The notes under the pieces were generated by a model. It had not been told where the DNA came from, did no database searches, and saw nothing but the letters and a program-made list of their open reading frames with translations. A DNA stretch of 64,000 nt from Pseudomonas sp. B6002 (GTDB taxonomy: Bacteria > Pseudomonadota > Gammaproteobacteria > Pseudomonadales > Pseudomonadaceae). Position 1 is the stretch's first letter; each line of letters begins with the position of its first letter. The position numbers and the translations under genes are program-made. Shown piece by piece: positions 10,527 to 18,671 of the stretch. The stretch lies in NCBI RefSeq assembly GCF_013385985.1, contig NZ_JACAOY010000023.1:62001-126000 (forward strand), read 5' to 3'.

Positions 10527-13337
10527 ATGAGCCTGCCTGCTGCTTTTCTGAGCGACGTCGCACAACTGATCCCGAAAGATCGACGCTTCGACGATCCCCT
10601 TTCCACCCTCGCCTTCGGCACCGACGCGAGCTTTTACCGACTGATCCCACAGCTGGTTATCCGCGTGGAGTCGGAAGACGAAGTGGTAGCGCTGTTGCAA
10701 CTGGCCCAGCGCGATCGTGTACCCGTGACCTTCCGTGCCGCCGGCACCAGCTTGTCCGGGCAGGCCATCAGCGACTCGGTCCTGCTGGTGCTCGGCGACA
10801 ACTGGAACGGCCGCGAGATTCGCGGGCAAGGCACGCAGATCCGCCTGCAACCCGGTGTGATCGGCGCCCAGGCCAACGCCTGGCTGGCGCCGTTCGGCCG
10901 CAAGATCGGGCCCGATCCTGCCTCGATTAACGCCTGTAAGATCGGCGGCATCGTTGCCAACAATGCCAGCGGCATGTGTTGCGGTACCGCACAGAATACC
11001 TACCACACACTCGCAGGTATTCGCCTGGTATTGGCCGACGGCAGCCGCCTGGATACCGAAGATGCCGCCAGCGTTACCGCGTTTAGAAAGCAACACGGCC
11101 CATTGCTGGAACGCCTGGCTGCACTCGGTCGTGAGACGCGGGCCAACACTGAGCTGGCGGCAAGAATCCGCCACAAATACCGTCTGAAAAACACCACCGG
11201 CTTGTCACTCAACGCCCTGGTGGATTTCGATGAACCGCTGGATATCCTGAGCCACCTGCTGGTGGGTTCCGAGGGCACCCTGGGCTTTATCAGCGCGGTG
11301 ACCTACGACACCGTGATCGACCACCCGAATAAAGCCTCGGCGCTGATTGTGTTCCCGGATGTCGAAACGTGCTGCAACGCTGTGACCGCGCTGAAGACCC
11401 AGCCGGTCTCGGCCGTCGAACTGCTGGACCGACGCAGCCTGCGCTCGGTGCAGAACAAACCGGGCATGCCCGACTTCGTACAGCACCTGTCGGAACATGC
11501 CTGCGCGCTATTGATTGAATCCCGCGCCGCATCGTCTTCATTACTGCAGGAACAACTCGGCCTGATCATGGCGTCCCTGGCCGCTTTCCCTGTGGAAAAA
11601 CAGGTCGACTTCACCGAAGACCCCGTGGAAAACGCCCGCTTGTGGGCCATCCGCAAAGACACCTTCCCCGCCGTCGGCGCCGTGCGCAAAACCGGCACAA
11701 CGGTGATCATCGAGGACGTGACCTTTCCGGTCGAACAACTGGCCATTGGCGTAAACCGTTTGATCGAGCTATTCGACAAACACCACTACGACGAAGCCAT
11801 CCTTTTCGGACACGCCCTGGAAGGCAATCTGCACTTTGTGTTCACCCAAGGCTTCAACAGCAGCGAAGAAGTCGCACGCTATCAAGCGTTCATGGACGAC
11901 GTTGCACAGTTGGTAGCCGTGGAGTTTGGCGGCTCGCTGAAAGCCGAGCACGGCACCGGCCGCAACATGGCGCCCTTTGTCGAACTGGAATGGGGCAGCG
12001 AAGCCTATCAACTGATGTGGCAACTCAAACGCCTGCTCGATCCCAACGGCATCCTCAACCCCGACGTGGTGCTCAGCGAAGACCCGCAGATCCACCTCAA
12101 GCACCTCAAACCCTTGCCTGCCGCTGATGAGCTTGTGGATAAGTGCATCGAGTGTGGTTTTTGCGAGCCGGTGTGCCCGTCCAAGGGTCTGACGCTGAGC
12201 CCACGCCAACGCATCGTGATCTGGCGCGACATCCAAGCTAAAAAACGTGCGGGCATCGACACCACCGAGCTGGAAGCGGCCTACCACTATCAAGGCATCG
12301 ACACTTGCGCCGCCACCGGCCTGTGCGCCCAGCGCTGCCCTGTGGGCATCAATACCGGCGACCTGGTGAAAAAGCTGCGCGCCCAAGAGGCTGATCGTCC
12401 GAAAACCGCCGAATGGCTCGCCAGCCATTTCTCGACGGCCCTGCAAGGCGCGCGCTTTACCCTGCACGTCGCCAATGGCGCCCGCATGCTGCTGGGGGCC
12501 CCGCGCCTGGCGAAGCTGTCGGCAAAAATCACCCAGTTGTTCAAAGGGCAGATCCCGCAGTGGACCAATGCCATGCCGCAACCGGAAAAAGCCATCCGCT
12601 TCAGCCCGGCCGTCGTCGACGAACGACCGCGCGTGGTGTACCTGGCGGCCTGCGTCTCACGGGCGATGGGCCCTTCAGCCGACGACAAGGAACAGACGTC
12701 GCTGTACGACAAAACCCGAGGCCTGCTGGAAAAAGCCGGTTACCAAGTCGTATTTCCTGACAATCAGGACAGCCTCTGCTGCGGTCAGCCCTTTGCATCC
12801 AAAGGCTACGCCGAACAGGCCGAGCACAAACGCCAGGAACTGATCGCCGCCCTGCTCCATGCCAGCCGTGGCGGTCTTGACCCGATCTACTGCGACACCA
12901 GCCCCTGCACCCTGCGGCTGGTGCAGGACCTCGGCGAAACGCGCCTGGACCTGTACGACCCGGTGCGTTTCATCCGCACCCATTTGATGAATCGCCTGGA
13001 CTTCACCCCACAGGAAGCCCCCATCGCCGTACACGTCACCTGCAGCACCCAGCACCTGGGCGAGAGCCAGGCCTTGATTGACCTGGCGCGGCGCTGCGCC
13101 AAAACCGTGGTGGTTCCGGAAGGTATCCACTGCTGCGGCTTCGCCGGCGACAAAGGCTTTACCACGCCGGAGCTCAACGCCCACTCGCTGCGCTCGCTCA
13201 AGGACGCCGTGCAATATTGCACTGAAGGCATCTCCACCAGCCGCACCTGCGAGATCGGCCTGAGCCAGCACGGCGGCATCGATTACCACGGGCTGGTGTA
13301 CCTCGTGGACCGGGTCACCCAGGCCCGCGCCCACTGA
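10527..13337 (+). CDS. dld: FAD/Fe-S D-lactate dehydrogenase (Dld-type)
   Basis: Respiratory, NAD-independent oxidation of D-lactate to pyruvate is the likely role. The 936-residue product fuses a PCMH-type FAD-binding domain (about 40-260; PVTFRAAGTSLSGQAISDSV, GSEGTLGFISAVTYD), an FAD-linked oxidase C domain (to about 500; AEHGTGRNMAPFVELEWG), two ferredoxin-like 4Fe-4S sites near residues 540 and 595 (CIECGFCEPVCP, CAATGLCAQRCP) and a C-terminal Cys-rich CCG domain (VTCSTQHLGES, GIHCCGFAGDKGF). A TGGAGG ribosome site precedes the ATG. It follows lldP with no lldD between. A glycolate oxidase-like activity is the main alternative. Confidence 0.9.
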   Translation: MSLPAAFLSDVAQLIPKDRRFDDPLSTLAFGTDASFYRLIPQLVIRVESEDEVVALLQLAQRDRVPVTFRAAGTSLSGQAISDSVLLVLGDNWNGREIRGQGTQIRLQPGVIGAQANAWLAPFGRKIGPDPASINACKIGGIVANNASGMCCGTAQNTYHTLAGIRLVLADGSRLDTEDAASVTAFRKQHGPLLERLAALGRETRANTELAARIRHKYRLKNTTGLSLNALVDFDEPLDILSHLLVGSEGTLGFISAVTYDTVIDHPNKASALIVFPDVETCCNAVTALKTQPVSAVELLDRRSLRSVQNKPGMPDFVQHLSEHACALLIESRAASSSLLQEQLGLIMASLAAFPVEKQVDFTEDPVENARLWAIRKDTFPAVGAVRKTGTTVIIEDVTFPVEQLAIGVNRLIELFDKHHYDEAILFGHALEGNLHFVFTQGFNSSEEVARYQAFMDDVAQLVAVEFGGSLKAEHGTGRNMAPFVELEWGSEAYQLMWQLKRLLDPNGILNPDVVLSEDPQIHLKHLKPLPAADELVDKCIECGFCEPVCPSKGLTLSPRQRIVIWRDIQAKKRAGIDTTELEAAYHYQGIDTCAATGLCAQRCPVGINTGDLVKKLRAQEADRPKTAEWLASHFSTALQGARFTLHVANGARMLLGAPRLAKLSAKITQLFKGQIPQWTNAMPQPEKAIRFSPAVVDERPRVVYLAACVSRAMGPSADDKEQTSLYDKTRGLLEKAGYQVVFPDNQDSLCCGQPFASKGYAEQAEHKRQELIAALLHASRGGLDPIYCDTSPCTLRLVQDLGETRLDLYDPVRFIRTHLMNRLDFTPQEAPIAVHVTCSTQHLGESQALIDLARRCAKTVVVPEGIHCCGFAGDKGFTTPELNAHSLRSLKDAVQYCTEGISTSRTCEIGLSQHGGIDYHGLVYLVDRVTQARAH

Positions 13338-13473
13338 TCCTGCAAAAAAACAGAACCCTTGCGCGCCGGCGCAGTCATCTGCATAGGCCTCGACGAACGA
13401 GGCCCATCCGTGATGTCGCTGGCAGCCGTTGAACGCCAGCAGCGTCGAGCCCTTTTGCGCAAGGAGATACCCT

Positions 13474-13755
13474 ATGAAGCGTTCCGCTCTTGCTGGCTTG
13501 TTCATTACCGCTGCGATGCTGGCCTCCCCTGTTTTCGCGGCCGGTGAACCCGACCTGTGCAAAATCAACCTGGACAAAATCAATAACGGCCAAGCGCTGC
13601 TCGCCACCGATACCAGCGGCAAAAAGGGAGAAATCGACACCGCCGTCTCCCAGGCCAAGGCGGCCCACGCGGCCGGCGATGACAAGAAGTGCATCGAGAT
13701 CACCTCCAAGGCCCTGCAAGACCTGCAAAACAGCGACAAAGGCGGCAATCAGTAA
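13474..13755 (+). CDS. Small periplasmic protein of unknown function
   Basis: 93 residues with a clear Sec signal peptide (MKRSALAGLFITAAMLASPVFA). The mature part is lysine-rich and helical (LCKINLDKINNGQ, KKGEIDTAVSQAKAAHAAGD) and has two cysteines that could form a disulfide. The start is set by AAGGAG eight bases upstream; an upstream in-frame ATG would bury the signal peptide. I recognise no catalytic motif. It lies between dld and ssrA and is followed by a terminator, so it is a single-gene unit. Confidence 0.8.
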   Translation: MKRSALAGLFITAAMLASPVFAAGEPDLCKINLDKINNGQALLATDTSGKKGEIDTAVSQAKAAHAAGDDKKCIEITSKALQDLQNSDKGGNQ

Positions 13756-13767
13756 CCACGGATACTC

Positions 13768-13791
13768 AAGGCCAACCTTCGGGTTGGCCTT
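13768..13791 (+). terminator. Terminator hairpin after the small periplasmic gene
   Basis: A 10-base perfect stem (AAGGCCAACC / GGTTGGCCTT) closed by a stable TTCG tetraloop, 12 bases after the stop codon. The T-run is short. Confidence 0.75.
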
Positions 13792-13856
13792 CTGTGACCG
13801 TTTGGCGTACACTGCACGAGCTTGTCACTCACTAAGAAACAACGAGTTACAAGCAC

Positions 13857-14253
13857 GGGGCCGTTTAGGATTCGACGCCGGTTGCGAAACTTTAGGTGCA
13901 TGCCGAGTTGGTAACAGAACTCGTAAATCCACTGTTGCAACTTCTTATAGTTGCCAATGACGAAAACTACGGCCAGGAATTCGCTCTCGCTGCGTAAGCA
14001 GCCTTAGCCCTGAGCTTCTGGTACCTTCGGGTCCAGCAATCACCAGGGGATGTCTGTAAACCCAAAGTGATTGTCATATAGAACAGAATCGCCGTGCAGT
14101 ACGTTGTGGACGAAGCGGCTAAAACTTACACAACTCGCCCAAAGCACCCTGCCCTTCGGGTCGCTGAGGGTTAACTTAATAGAAACGGCTACGCATGTAG
14201 TACCGACAGCGGAGTACTGGCGGACGGGGGTTCAAATCCCCCCGGCTCCACCA
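13857..14253 (+). ncRNA. ssrA: tmRNA (SsrA)
   Basis: Transfer-messenger RNA for ribosome rescue, about 397 bases. The 5' end GGGGCCGTTTAGGATTCGAC and the 3' end with T-arm GGGTTCAAATCCC and terminal CCGGCTCCACCA are diagnostic of the tRNA-like half. The resume ORF at 13953-13997 reads ANDENYGQEFALAA then TAA, a 14-residue degradation tag with the usual ALAA end. Pseudoknot segments fill the middle. Its partner smpB is upstream. The 3' end is a known integration hot spot, and an accessory island begins just after it. Confidence 0.98.
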
Positions 14254-14264
14254 CTTCATCATCT

Positions 14265-14289
14265 AAAGACGTCCACGGACGTCTTTTTT
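14265..14289 (+). terminator. ssrA terminator
   Basis: Stem AAAGACGTCC / GGACGTCTTT with an AC loop, followed by a T-run: a classical intrinsic terminator 12 bases after the tmRNA CCA end. Confidence 0.93.
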
Positions 14290-14589
14290 GTGCCTGAAAT
14301 CCGGCGGAATCAGGGGATTCCTGCAATTGTGAGGTTCACAATAGTTTTTCTGAGTTCCCGGCGCACTGGTATTCCAGCTGGTATCCCGCTGACCGAAAAG
14401 GTACTCGCGTTGGCCCGTTAGCGGCAGACAGCGATCGACCAAGGGGCAGCTCTCGGCCAGAGGCGATCATTTGCCTTGTAGGCAATAGTCCGAATCAGGC
14501 TCACCTCAGAAGCTCGCTCTATCGTATCGAGGAAGATGCTGAGCAGTTTCATCACTGACTTGGTGATGCAACGGGATTTCGATTCGGCC
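14290..14589. other. Gene-free junction between ssrA and the island
   Basis: No intact gene is seen. The plus strand has a short open stretch ending GIPAGIPLTEKVLALAR and a stop at 14421, which might be the worn 5' end of a phage-type integrase, but similarity is too weak to claim. A following segment (about 14420-14480) resembles a sequence often met near mobile DNA in Pseudomonas, from memory only. This is where an island integrase would be expected. Confidence 0.4.
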
Positions 14590-15432
14590 TCACGTCAGGC
14601 AATCATGTAGAAATCGATCTTGATTGACGAGCTCCTGGTACAAAGCAAGCTTCCAGTTCACCGGGCCCCTGCCCTCGGTATGCTGGTCGATCCAGCCCTG
14701 CAAAAAAACCCTGAGGTCGTATGTCGTCGTTGCCTTGCGGGCTCTCGCACTGATCCTGAGGTCGTAAAACTCGGAGGGTGCTTCTTCGCGATAGCGTTCA
14801 AGAAGGTTGAGACGATCGAAATGTTGCTCAATGAGCGCAAAACGATGTGCGTCAAAGTCGTCAGGGCACACCAAGCTAAAGGTCATATTTGGAACTGCAG
14901 TTCCCGCAACATCTAGCCAGTCAACCTCAGGACATACGATGGCTGAGGTTGGCAAAGCATCGGCGTAGAAGTTTATAAATGCCCGTGCACCGTTGACCAG
15001 CCACGTCTCGCCTTTAATCGCGTTGCATTGTCCGCAACACGGGACGAGGTTGTAAGCGTGAACTGAAAACTCCGGAAAACGAGCCTTGGGCAGATAGTGA
15101 TCAAACTGGCCAGGAGATCCAATACCACAATATGGGCATATTTTCCTAAGCGGTAGTGGCTGATTCCCACGTATAAGCCGCTTGAGTTCAGATAGAGCAT
15201 CCACCTCAACTGCATAGCAGTGCAGAAGCGCTGCAGTGTGTTCGTCCTCCCAAGCCTCAGCCCCCAACGTCGTCAGCGTCTGATTGTCGAAATGTTCCTG
15301 AAGAAGGTCATACCGTTGCAGAACTCTCGTCAACGCCTCATCCAAGGCAATCTTGGTATTACCTCGCTTACGATCGATGATGCTTCGCAATTGCTCTTCA
15401 GGCTGGCAAGCCGGGAATTCAAGATTATGCAT
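14590..15432 (-). CDS. ptuB: HNH endonuclease, Septu PtuB-like
   Basis: Putative nuclease effector of a Septu-type anti-phage system. The ATG giving MHNLEFPACQ is chosen because it overlaps the ATPase stop by 8 bases; a longer form is possible. The 280-residue product has an HNH/zinc module at about residues 99-136: CPYC, the FDHYLPKARFPEF block with catalytic D111-H112, N128, then CGQC closing the second zinc pair. Flanking regions are helical with no other motif. The base composition is more A/T-rich than neighbouring core genes. Retron-linked ATPase/HNH pairs share this layout, but I see no reverse transcriptase here. Confidence 0.8.
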   Translation of the reverse strand: MHNLEFPACQPEEQLRSIIDRKRGNTKIALDEALTRVLQRYDLLQEHFDNQTLTTLGAEAWEDEHTAALLHCYAVEVDALSELKRLIRGNQPLPLRKICPYCGIGSPGQFDHYLPKARFPEFSVHAYNLVPCCGQCNAIKGETWLVNGARAFINFYADALPTSAIVCPEVDWLDVAGTAVPNMTFSLVCPDDFDAHRFALIEQHFDRLNLLERYREEAPSEFYDLRISARARKATTTYDLRVFLQGWIDQHTEGRGPVNWKLALYQELVNQDRFLHDCLT

Positions 15433-16888
15433 CGCCACGCCCTGCCAAGGACGCCAGATACGCACTAGCGTGCAGGCTCAATTGCCCGTCGAACATTTCG
15501 GCGATTTCACCCACGGTAAATTCGTCAATGAGTTCTCGAAATGTCTGTTTGTAAAAGCTTGGGGTTTCAACAGTCTCGAACACCATTTTGGTGAGCTCAG
15601 ACAGATTTTCTCCAAACGACTCCTGTTCCAGAGGATAGGCAGAGGTGACATATTCGGATCGTTCGAATCGCACGACGCGACTCCCCGGGACCTCTTGAAT
15701 CACAACCGGTGAATGGGTCGCGACGATGGCATATGAATCATATTCTTCAAGTAGAAAATGAAGAATACGCATCAGCATTGATACTGCTGCGGGATGAAGA
15801 TGGATCTCAGGCTCATCGAATAGAATCAGCGAATCCTCTTTCATATACGCGAGCGCTGCTGATACGAAGTAGATCAGTATCGATTGTCCCGAACTCATCG
15901 CAGGGATCGACCCGTCGTCGATTGATTTGATATAGCGTCCGATGGAAACCTCTCTTTTGCTGACATTAGAAATGAGCGCGATCTGTTTTTCCCACATATC
16001 TTCCCTGTCCAGTTCTTGGATGCGCTTCAAGAATTCAATATGTCTGGCTTCCAAAGCGGTGCGCGAGAGCTTTCCACCATCATCAAGAACGCCACAATAG
16101 ATGTAGCTGATGTTCTTTTTCTGGGGTCTGATGAATTTATCGAAGGCCGAAAACGATAACGCGATCACTCGTGAAAACAGAGGCCTCTGAGGCCGAAAGG
16201 CATCTTCAATCTGGCGAGCACTCGCGCGCGAGAGCCTTACAGGCGTTGCAAGATCAATGGCTAAACGAGCAAGAAACTGGGTCTTGCCGACTCCGTTACG
16301 GCCAATAATAGCAACCAGTCTTCCGGGTATCGGATCTTTACTGTCTAGTGGAAAGGATACGGTGACGGGAACATCGGCCCCTGGAATTCGCGCGTCATAC
16401 TTAAAGGCATATTCATACTTCTTAGAGCGTGCCGTCCCTTGAAATGAGCCCAAACCATAACGCAACGCCATCTTGGCTTCGTTGTAGCGGACGAGAGAAT
16501 TCCTGAACCCAGTAGTAGTTTCTACAGCATCCTGAAGCTTCGGCGTCAGGACCACGTCGTTGATAGCTTCAAGTGCCGCTCGTCCAAGCTTTGCTCCAAT
16601 GTTTCTGCGGGCGTTCTCGTAGAAATCCAGATTTTGGCCCAAGGAAACGTAGGTTTCGTCCAGTTCAGTAAAATGGGCGGGCACCTTTGTCACCGGGTTA
16701 CCTTGATGAAGAATCTTGGTATCGCCCCACCTCGTGGGATCGCAGGCGGGATCCTCAAAAAAGAAAAGACGGAACTGAGTCTTATAGTTGAAGTCATCCC
16801 AATCAATTTTTACAAAAACGATGCAGGGGTACTCGGCCCCAGATGGGGGCTGGGGTGATGATTTTTTGGTGCTTTGATAAAAATTCAC
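15425..16888 (-). CDS. ptuA: AAA/ABC-type ATPase, Septu PtuA-like
   Basis: SMC/OLD-like ATPase expected to sense phage and control the HNH partner. Of 487 residues, about the first 185 form an N-terminal region before Walker A (GRNGVGKT, 196-203). The ABC-like signature MSSGQS lies at 331-336, Walker B LILFDEPEIHLHP at 354-366 and the H-loop VATHSP at 389-394. No TOPRIM nuclease follows, unlike OLD/GajA proteins, which fits PtuA with a separate nuclease. It is the first gene of a two-gene operon with an 8-base stop/start overlap. Confidence 0.82.
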   Translation of the reverse strand: MNFYQSTKKSSPQPPSGAEYPCIVFVKIDWDDFNYKTQFRLFFFEDPACDPTRWGDTKILHQGNPVTKVPAHFTELDETYVSLGQNLDFYENARRNIGAKLGRAALEAINDVVLTPKLQDAVETTTGFRNSLVRYNEAKMALRYGLGSFQGTARSKKYEYAFKYDARIPGADVPVTVSFPLDSKDPIPGRLVAIIGRNGVGKTQFLARLAIDLATPVRLSRASARQIEDAFRPQRPLFSRVIALSFSAFDKFIRPQKKNISYIYCGVLDDGGKLSRTALEARHIEFLKRIQELDREDMWEKQIALISNVSKREVSIGRYIKSIDDGSIPAMSSGQSILIYFVSAALAYMKEDSLILFDEPEIHLHPAAVSMLMRILHFLLEEYDSYAIVATHSPVVIQEVPGSRVVRFERSEYVTSAYPLEQESFGENLSELTKMVFETVETPSFYKQTFRELIDEFTVGEIAEMFDGQLSLHASAYLASLAGRGDA

Positions 16889-17267
16889 GACAAATCCTTT
16901 TATGCAGGTGCTGCTGGAGCTGGTCAGTTGTGCCCGTCGGGACGTCAGGCTGCTAATGCTGTTGATATCCAGAAGTGGTCATCTAGGTTGAGCGCTATCC
17001 AGAATGACTTTGGCCTCAATTTCAAATCTGCTCAACAACGCGGCACCATCCATAACCCCAAAAATCTGATTGATCGTGGCGATTTCCCGGTTTACTTGGT
17101 CTAGCTGAAAGTCAGCGTTGTTGTATGCAGCCTCCGCTAAATAGAATGAGTTCCCCAGATAGGCTATCCACAATGTAATCGAGCAGAGTGTCACCGGAGC
17201 CGTTGAAAAACATTAAGATTCGAACCCGAAGCCACCGAGGCACTGACTTGCTGAAAATAGCCTTTGA
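16889..17267. other. Decayed region between ptuA and IS3 remnant
   Basis: No secure gene. On the minus strand an open frame (16979-17212) encodes a protein-like segment (YNNADFQLDQVNREIATINQ...) without a good start, since the frame closes just upstream near 17213. It may be the truncated end of a lost gene cut off by the neighbouring insertion element. Confidence 0.4.
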
Positions 17268-17555
17268 TGGCGACGACCGGTTGAATCCGCCCAATACACC
17301 AGTCAGCTCTTTCAGTCCGCGCTGCTGGAGCATGGGATAACAAAGCATGAGCCGCAGGGGCAATGCTGGGACAACGCGCCAACAGAGCGTTTCTTCGGGA
17401 CATTCAAATCAGAGTAGGTGCCCATCAAGGGCTATATGACTATTGAAGAAGCCAGGAAGGATGTGACCAGCTTCTTCATGCGATACAACCGAATCAGACT
17501 CCACAGCAATAACAATTACTTGTCGCCAATAGCCATGGAGCAGCAGGCGGCTTGA
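17268..17555 (+). pseudogene. IS3-family transposase (OrfB) C-terminal remnant
   Basis: The plus-strand frame reads QYTSQLFQSALLEHGITK, then CWDNAPTERFFGTFKSE, an amber stop where most relatives carry tryptophan, then GYMTIEEARKDVTSFFMRYN and NRIRLHSNNNYLSPIAMEQQ to a TGA. These are the conserved C-terminal blocks of IS3-family DDE transposases, including the CWDNA segment with the catalytic glutamate nearby. The N-terminal catalytic core is missing and the DRG motif region is out of frame. A terminal inverted-repeat-like end follows. Confidence 0.85.
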
Positions 17556-17559
17556 TCAC

Positions 17560-17595
17560 CGTAATCGGTGTCCGAAGAAACTTGACCAGAACACC
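17560..17595. mobile_element. Probable right end of the degraded IS3 element
   Basis: Just after the transposase stop, GGTGTCCGAAGAAACTTGAC resembles the terminal inverted repeats of IS3-family elements, which commonly contain a TGTCC...ACTTGACCAG-like end. The matching left end was not found, so the element is incomplete. Confidence 0.5.
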
Positions 17596-17717
17596 CAACC
17601 GCAAACATGCCGATGATGAGATTGCCTACCGGCGACTATGGGAGAGCTAGGGAAGACCTCCAAACAACCCTGCGCAATCTAACGCGGCGTTGGGAAGCGT
17701 AGATTGTGGGCAACGCG

Positions 17718-18671
17718 CTAGACGGTTAAAAGAACCTCCTCAACTTCCGATACGTCAAGCGACGGCAGGCTGCCTACATTGATGCTGTACCTAATGCCCG
17801 TCACACCGAGTGGTGGCACGTAGTTATCGGGGAGCCTGGGGAAGTTGCCGACAACTTCAAAAACATGGACATTGCGGAATGTGAACCGGAGAAGGGCGCC
17901 TGTCTGCCGTAGGCCCTCGTGCCAGCCGAGTTGTGCTAAGCGTGAATCGAAAACATCTAGCGCGCGCCCATCGGACACCAGTTTCTCCCGAATTTCATCG
18001 ACGCGGTCTGCCAGCGTTTCGTCGCCGCCCAGACTACGCTCCAGCATGACGCTGACAAACAGGAGGCGCTTGCTAGCAGGCGCCTTCAGCTGATCGAAAC
18101 GGGATATTTCGTGCTTCGGTTCCAATCGCGTGGTGGTCTTCACTTCGATGTGGACCCCCTGTCCGACGAAATCATGACGTTCACTTTCAGGACCGCTCCA
18201 AAGGTGGCTGACGCGCGGGCCGATAGTCGGGAGCAGTACGTTGGACAGCACCCAGAGCTCGCCGAAAAGACCAATCTGCTCGGCAGCGCTCAGGTCAGCC
18301 GAGAGCGGGCGCAATGCCGCACGCATGTCGTTAATGATGCGCTCAACCGAGATAGCAGGATCGCGGCCTTCAATGTGGATAGCGTGGAGGACCTTGTTGA
18401 CTATCAGTGTAAGCAGTTCTTCGTGGTGGCTGCGCGCGGAAACGTCCAGCCAAATCTTTCCGCCTTCCAAGATGCGGACCTGAAGGCTCTGCAGGTCCGG
18501 CGGCAGGTTTTGCGGGGCGACCTCGATAGCCAGTAGCAGGTGCAGGCGTCCGTCGTTTGACACTCCGATCAGCGCTGCGTCCATGTCTTCGGCCACTTGC
18601 TCGTAGATATCCTCGTGCGAAAGTCGCTGCTCACGCAGACTTGCCCAGCGGTCTTGCGTGATATCAACCAT
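17718..18671 (-). CDS. PD-(D/E)XK nuclease-like protein (DUF4420 type)
   Basis: Last gene of the four-gene operon; probable DNA-cleaving component. The 317-residue product (ATG start MVDITQDRWASL; a GTG 12 bases upstream is also possible) has LFGELWVL with E138, then HDFVGQGVHIEVKTT with D167 and the E176-V-K178 catalytic triad of the PD-(D/E)XK fold. The order E...D...ExK is as in type II enzymes. The start overlaps the Z1 helicase stop by 8 bases, implying coupled translation. In related operons (PF14390-like proteins) it accompanies Z1 and MORC-like ATPases. Nuclease activity is inferred. Confidence 0.78.
   Translation of the reverse strand: MVDITQDRWASLREQRLSHEDIYEQVAEDMDAALIGVSNDGRLHLLLAIEVAPQNLPPDLQSLQVRILEGGKIWLDVSARSHHEELLTLIVNKVLHAIHIEGRDPAISVERIINDMRAALRPLSADLSAAEQIGLFGELWVLSNVLLPTIGPRVSHLWSGPESERHDFVGQGVHIEVKTTTRLEPKHEISRFDQLKAPASKRLLFVSVMLERSLGGDETLADRVDEIREKLVSDGRALDVFDSRLAQLGWHEGLRQTGALLRFTFRNVHVFEVVGNFPRLPDNYVPPLGVTGIRYSINVGSLPSLDVSEVEEVLLTV

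Noticed and set aside
14071-14421. Open frame overlapping the ssrA 3' end, possible integrase start
   Set aside because: Most of it lies within tmRNA and its terminator. The last residues only vaguely resemble an integrase N-terminus, so I do not claim one.
14590-16888. Retron-type ATPase/HNH system
   Set aside because: No reverse transcriptase or msr/msd-like RNA is seen near the pair; Septu is the simpler reading.
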